Shown: one piece after another, positions 61,696-64,000 of the stretch
Numbering within the stretch: the stretch's first letter is position 1
Layout of the letters: each line of letters begins with the position of its first letter
NCBI RefSeq assembly: GCF_900156315.1
Contig: NZ_FTNI01000012.1
Coordinates: 151,562-215,561 of the forward strand
Direction: 5' to 3'
Length of the DNA: 64,000 bases
From: Microbispora rosea
GTDB lineage: Bacteria; Actinomycetota; Actinomycetes; Streptosporangiales; Streptosporangiaceae
The notes under the pieces: model-generated
The model's database searches: none
What the model saw: only the letters and a program-made list of their open reading frames with translations
Told to the model about the DNA's origin: nothing
Made by a program: the position numbers and the translations under genes

Positions 61696-62349
61696 GTGCC
61701 CGATCGTCTCGCCCCCTTCCGGTGGCTGGCCGCCCCGGCGACGGACAACGTGCGCAATCCGCTGGGCGACATCTTCAGCGTGTCGTTCTTCCAGGGGGTG
61801 GAGCCCGCCGACGTCGCGGCCCGTTTCGAGCCCTCGGGAACGGCGGTCCGCTCGATGACCTTGGACGAGCTCGGCGACGAGGTCGCGGAGTTCGTCGAGG
61901 AGACCGACGGCGGCGACGGCGGCGGATACGTCGGCATCACCCGGATCGGCGATTGGAGCGTTGCAATCGAACCGTGTGGCCGGCACACCGCGCTGGGCGA
62001 GAACCTGGCGCGGCTCGCCCAGGGGTGCGAGGCCGTGGCCGTCGGACGCCACGACTACGCCGAGCACGGTTTCCTGTACGCCGTGGACGGTGAGATCGTC
62101 ACCGCCTTCACGCCGCACGCGCCGGTCAACCGGTGGGGCAGCGACCCGGATCGGCTGAAGGAGCCGATGCGCAGGGTCGGGCTGCCGTTGACCGCCACGA
62201 CCGGCAAGGCGGCCTGGGACACCCGCTGGGACGACGCGCTGCCGAAGGCGTTCGCGCTCGCCGCCATGATCACCGGGGTGACCCTCACCCCGAACTCCTT
62301 CGACGGGCCGCTGCTGGTCGCCTCCATCACCGAGTGGGCCCAGGCCTAG
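61696..62349 (+). CDS. DUF6461 family protein
   Basis: Protein of 217 residues. It matches the DUF6461 pattern: FSVSFFQGVEPADVAARFEP, then GITRIGDWSVAIEPCG and RWGSDPDRL. Function unknown; paralogues are common in actinomycetes. GTG 61696 follows AAGGGAGCCC. It is separate from the kinase operon by 167 bp. Confidence 0.82.
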   Translation: MPDRLAPFRWLAAPATDNVRNPLGDIFSVSFFQGVEPADVAARFEPSGTAVRSMTLDELGDEVAEFVEETDGGDGGGYVGITRIGDWSVAIEPCGRHTALGENLARLAQGCEAVAVGRHDYAEHGFLYAVDGEIVTAFTPHAPVNRWGSDPDRLKEPMRRVGLPLTATTGKAAWDTRWDDALPKAFALAAMITGVTLTPNSFDGPLLVASITEWAQA

Positions 62350-62485
62350 TGGGGGTCCACGAACCTTGGCCGGGTCGGTCACCGGACGGGAAGGGAACTC
62401 CTGTCCCTCCACCCGATGAACATGGTGGACAGCGCACCAGACGTCTTGCCGGTGTCTTGTCGGGGGGCTCTGCTACACACGTGTC

Positions 62486-62881
62486 ATGACCTCACCCGCC
62501 GCCCAGCGGCTCGGCATCGTGCCGTCCGCGTTCGCCGTCCAGCACCTGCCGCAGGCGACGTTTCCCGAAGACGACGACTGGATCGCACTCGTCCGCGCCC
62601 CGGAGGGCCTCACCGTGGTTCGCGAGGCCTGGCCGACGGGGTCCGGCGACCGGTGGATCGGCCTGTACGGCGGGGGCACGGGACACGAACTGGACGTGCC
62701 GGGCATGCTGGCGGCGATCGTGGGCCCCTTGGCCGAGGCGGCCATCCCGGTGTTCGTCGCCTCGACGTTCCACGCCGACCTGGTCCTCGTGCCCGAGCCG
62801 AGGATCAAGGAAGCGGTCACCGTCCTGGAGGAGGCGGGACACCGGGTGGACACCCGTCACCTGCGCGCGCCCGGCGCGTAG
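62486..62881 (+). CDS. ACT-domain protein
   Basis: Protein of 131 residues with tandem ACT-like folds of the CASTOR/ACT_7 type: ALVRAPEGLTVVREAW in the first half and LDVPGMLAAIVGPLAEAAIPV then VASTFHADLVLVPEPRI in the second. Such proteins bind amino acids or aspartate-type effectors. ATG 62486. Its partner is unknown. Confidence 0.85.
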   Translation: MTSPAAQRLGIVPSAFAVQHLPQATFPEDDDWIALVRAPEGLTVVREAWPTGSGDRWIGLYGGGTGHELDVPGMLAAIVGPLAEAAIPVFVASTFHADLVLVPEPRIKEAVTVLEEAGHRVDTRHLRAPGA

Positions 62882-62890
62882 CGCCCGACG

Positions 62891-62924
62891 TCGCCTGTCA
62901 TCCGGTGTCCCGGACGGCAGGCGA
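62891..62924. terminator. Bidirectional hairpin terminator
   Basis: The arms at 62891-62905 (TCGCCTGTCATCCGG) and 62910-62924 pair at 13 of 15 positions around a TGTC loop. The hairpin lies between the convergent ACT-domain gene (stop 62881) and pectinesterase gene (stop 62945). Confidence 0.85.
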
Positions 62925-62944
62925 AGCGGACGTCCCGGCCGGGC

Positions 62945-64000
62945 TCAGCCGATCGGATTCCAGCCGTCGGATCCGGCCAGGTACTTCTGCGGCGTGTAGC
63001 CGGACGCCTGGGAGTCGCTCATCTGCGGGCGGTTGGAGTTCACCGTGGCGCCGGCGCCGGTGTTCCTGTACTCGAAGAAGCGGGCGTTCTTCCAGGAGTT
63101 GCCGGACATGTCGGTCCAGGGCTGCGCGACCTTGATGGTCGGGCCGAGCGACGACTCCCGATAGAGCACCTGGGCGTTGGGGCCCCACGGCCTCCCGAGC
63201 TGGGTGGTGTTTCCGGTCGCGCCCGTGATGCGGGACCGGTAGACGAGGAAGCCGTAGGTCTTGGCGGCGTCGGTCCTGGCCGCGGTGATGGGGGCGCCGC
63301 TGCTGCGCTTTTCGTAGATGTCGCAGTCGTCGAGAACCGCGGTGCCGCCGCCGAAGATGAAGTCGACGGTGCCCTCGATGTAGGAGCTCTTGACGTAGGT
63401 GCGGGCGGAGTCGTTGATCAGGAAGGTGTCCTGGTCGCCGAGCAGGCGGACGTTCGACAGGACCGCCCGGTCGGCGTTGAGATTCAGCGCGACGGCCTGC
63501 TGGTTGACGGTGCTGCCGTCCTCCACGTAGTCGTTGGAGATCGTCAGGTTGGCGAGGGCGGAGTCGTGGCCGTTCACGAACGCGGTGGCGCTGTTGAAGG
63601 TGCCGCCGTTCCCCCCGGCGTAGTGGTTGTCGACGATCACGACGTCCGCGGGCGACGAGCCCAGACCCTGCAGCGTGATGTACGGCTTGTTCGCCGGGAT
63701 CGTGACGATCTCCCGGTAGGTGCCCGGCTTGATCGTGATGACCTTCCGGCTGGAGTTGCCCGAGGCCACGGCGTCGATCGCCGCCTGCACGGTCCGGTAC
63801 ATGCCGGTTCCGTCGGCGGCCACTGTGGGCTTCCCGCCGGTGGGCGACGGCGAAGGTGAGGGCGAGCGCGTCGGTGAGGGCGAAGGTGAGGGTGAGCGCG
63901 TGGGTGAGGCTGCGGGCGATGGGGTGGGGGACGGGGTGGTGGTGGAGCCGGTGCAGGTGACGCCGTTGAGGGTGAACGAGGCGGGCGTGGGGTTGGACCC
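62945..64000 (-). CDS. Pectinesterase (CE8), N-terminal part outside window
   Basis: Secreted enzyme that removes methyl esters from pectin. About 352 residues are visible. The N-terminal visible part (NPTPASFTLNGVTCTG) may be the end of a binding module. A Pro/Ser/Thr linker follows, then the right-handed beta-helix domain with LGDQDTFL, the active-site GTVDFIFG, and LGRPW. The start lies beyond base 64000. It shows the organism can use plant cell walls, together with xylAB. Confidence 0.93.
   Translation of the reverse strand, partial: GSNPTPASFTLNGVTCTGSTTTPSPTPSPAASPTRSPSPSPSPTRSPSPSPSPTGGKPTVAADGTGMYRTVQAAIDAVASGNSSRKVITIKPGTYREIVTIPANKPYITLQGLGSSPADVVIVDNHYAGGNGGTFNSATAFVNGHDSALANLTISNDYVEDGSTVNQQAVALNLNADRAVLSNVRLLGDQDTFLINDSARTYVKSSYIEGTVDFIFGGGTAVLDDCDIYEKRSSGAPITAARTDAAKTYGFLVYRSRITGATGNTTQLGRPWGPNAQVLYRESSLGPTIKVAQPWTDMSGNSWKNARFFEYRNTGAGATVNSNRPQMSDSQASGYTPQKYLAGSDGWNPIG

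Overview
The window is high-GC actinomycete chromosome, with strong G/C at third codon positions, many GTG starts and GGAGG-type ribosome sites. The gene families point to the Streptosporangiaceae or close relatives: a complete conservon (sensor kinase, roadblock, DUF742, Ras-like GTPase), a DUF574 (Methyltransf_19) methyltransferase, a CtpI-like giant P-type ATPase, a lipoprotein L,D-transpeptidase and a short actinomycete-type xylose isomerase. This placement is inference; no rRNA or tRNA gene was seen. The window reads as ordinary chromosome made of many small operons and divergent regulator/target pairs, not a phage or one large biosynthetic cluster.

Layout. 1-7.9 kb is a cell-surface sugar locus: a nucleotide-sugar dehydrogenase (cut by the window start), a GT4 glycosyltransferase, the UDP-GlcNAc 2-epimerase WecB and a 692-residue two-domain glycosyltransferase, with a carboxymuconolactone decarboxylase/LysR pair between. 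8-14.2 kb holds a CPBP protease, a kinase/regulator pair followed by a DHA2 exporter, a quinone oxidoreductase and a frameshifted AraC-regulator remnant. 14.2-15.7 kb is an ATPase with a DUF234-type putative nuclease tail, sitting behind a 35-bp palindrome; its codon use looks foreign. 15.8-22.8 kb holds an aldo/keto reductase with a divergent XRE regulator, an NfeD-SPFH (flotillin) operon, an acyltransferase-3 protein and two SDRs. 22.9-26.9 kb is the conservon. 26.8-33.5 kb is a redox/efflux neighbourhood: ene-reductase, DHA2 exporter with a divergent XRE-cupin regulator, LysR, DJ-1/PfpI protein, a deleted MFS remnant, SDR and DUF4287.

33.6-40.8 kb holds a PLP enzyme, a DUF998 membrane protein, the xylAB operon facing the ROK repressor xylR across a palindromic operator, and two small hypotheticals. 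41-48.7 kb holds a VOC protein, the DUF574 methyltransferase, a STAS protein, a 29-bp repeat array, the giant P-type ATPase and a basic secreted protein. 48.8-57.6 kb holds an aldehyde dehydrogenase, a DUF985 cupin, an L,D-transpeptidase, DUF5946, an SRPBCC gene behind twin palindromic operators, a 43-residue Asp-rich ORF ahead of a CDP-alcohol phosphatidyltransferase, an HxlR regulator facing an imine-reductase-like gene, and DUF1992. 57.7-64 kb holds a serine hydrolase/response regulator/kinase operon, DUF6461, an ACT-domain protein and a pectinesterase cut by the window end.

Regulation is unusually legible. Near-perfect palindromes lie at the promoters of xylA, the SRPBCC gene, the VOC gene, the HxlR/imine-reductase pair, the serine-hydrolase operon and the ATPase gene. 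Perfect or near-perfect hairpins close several transcription units. Short tandem repeats (15-29 bp) recur at gene ends and between genes, twice enclosing a stop codon, which looks like a property of this genome.
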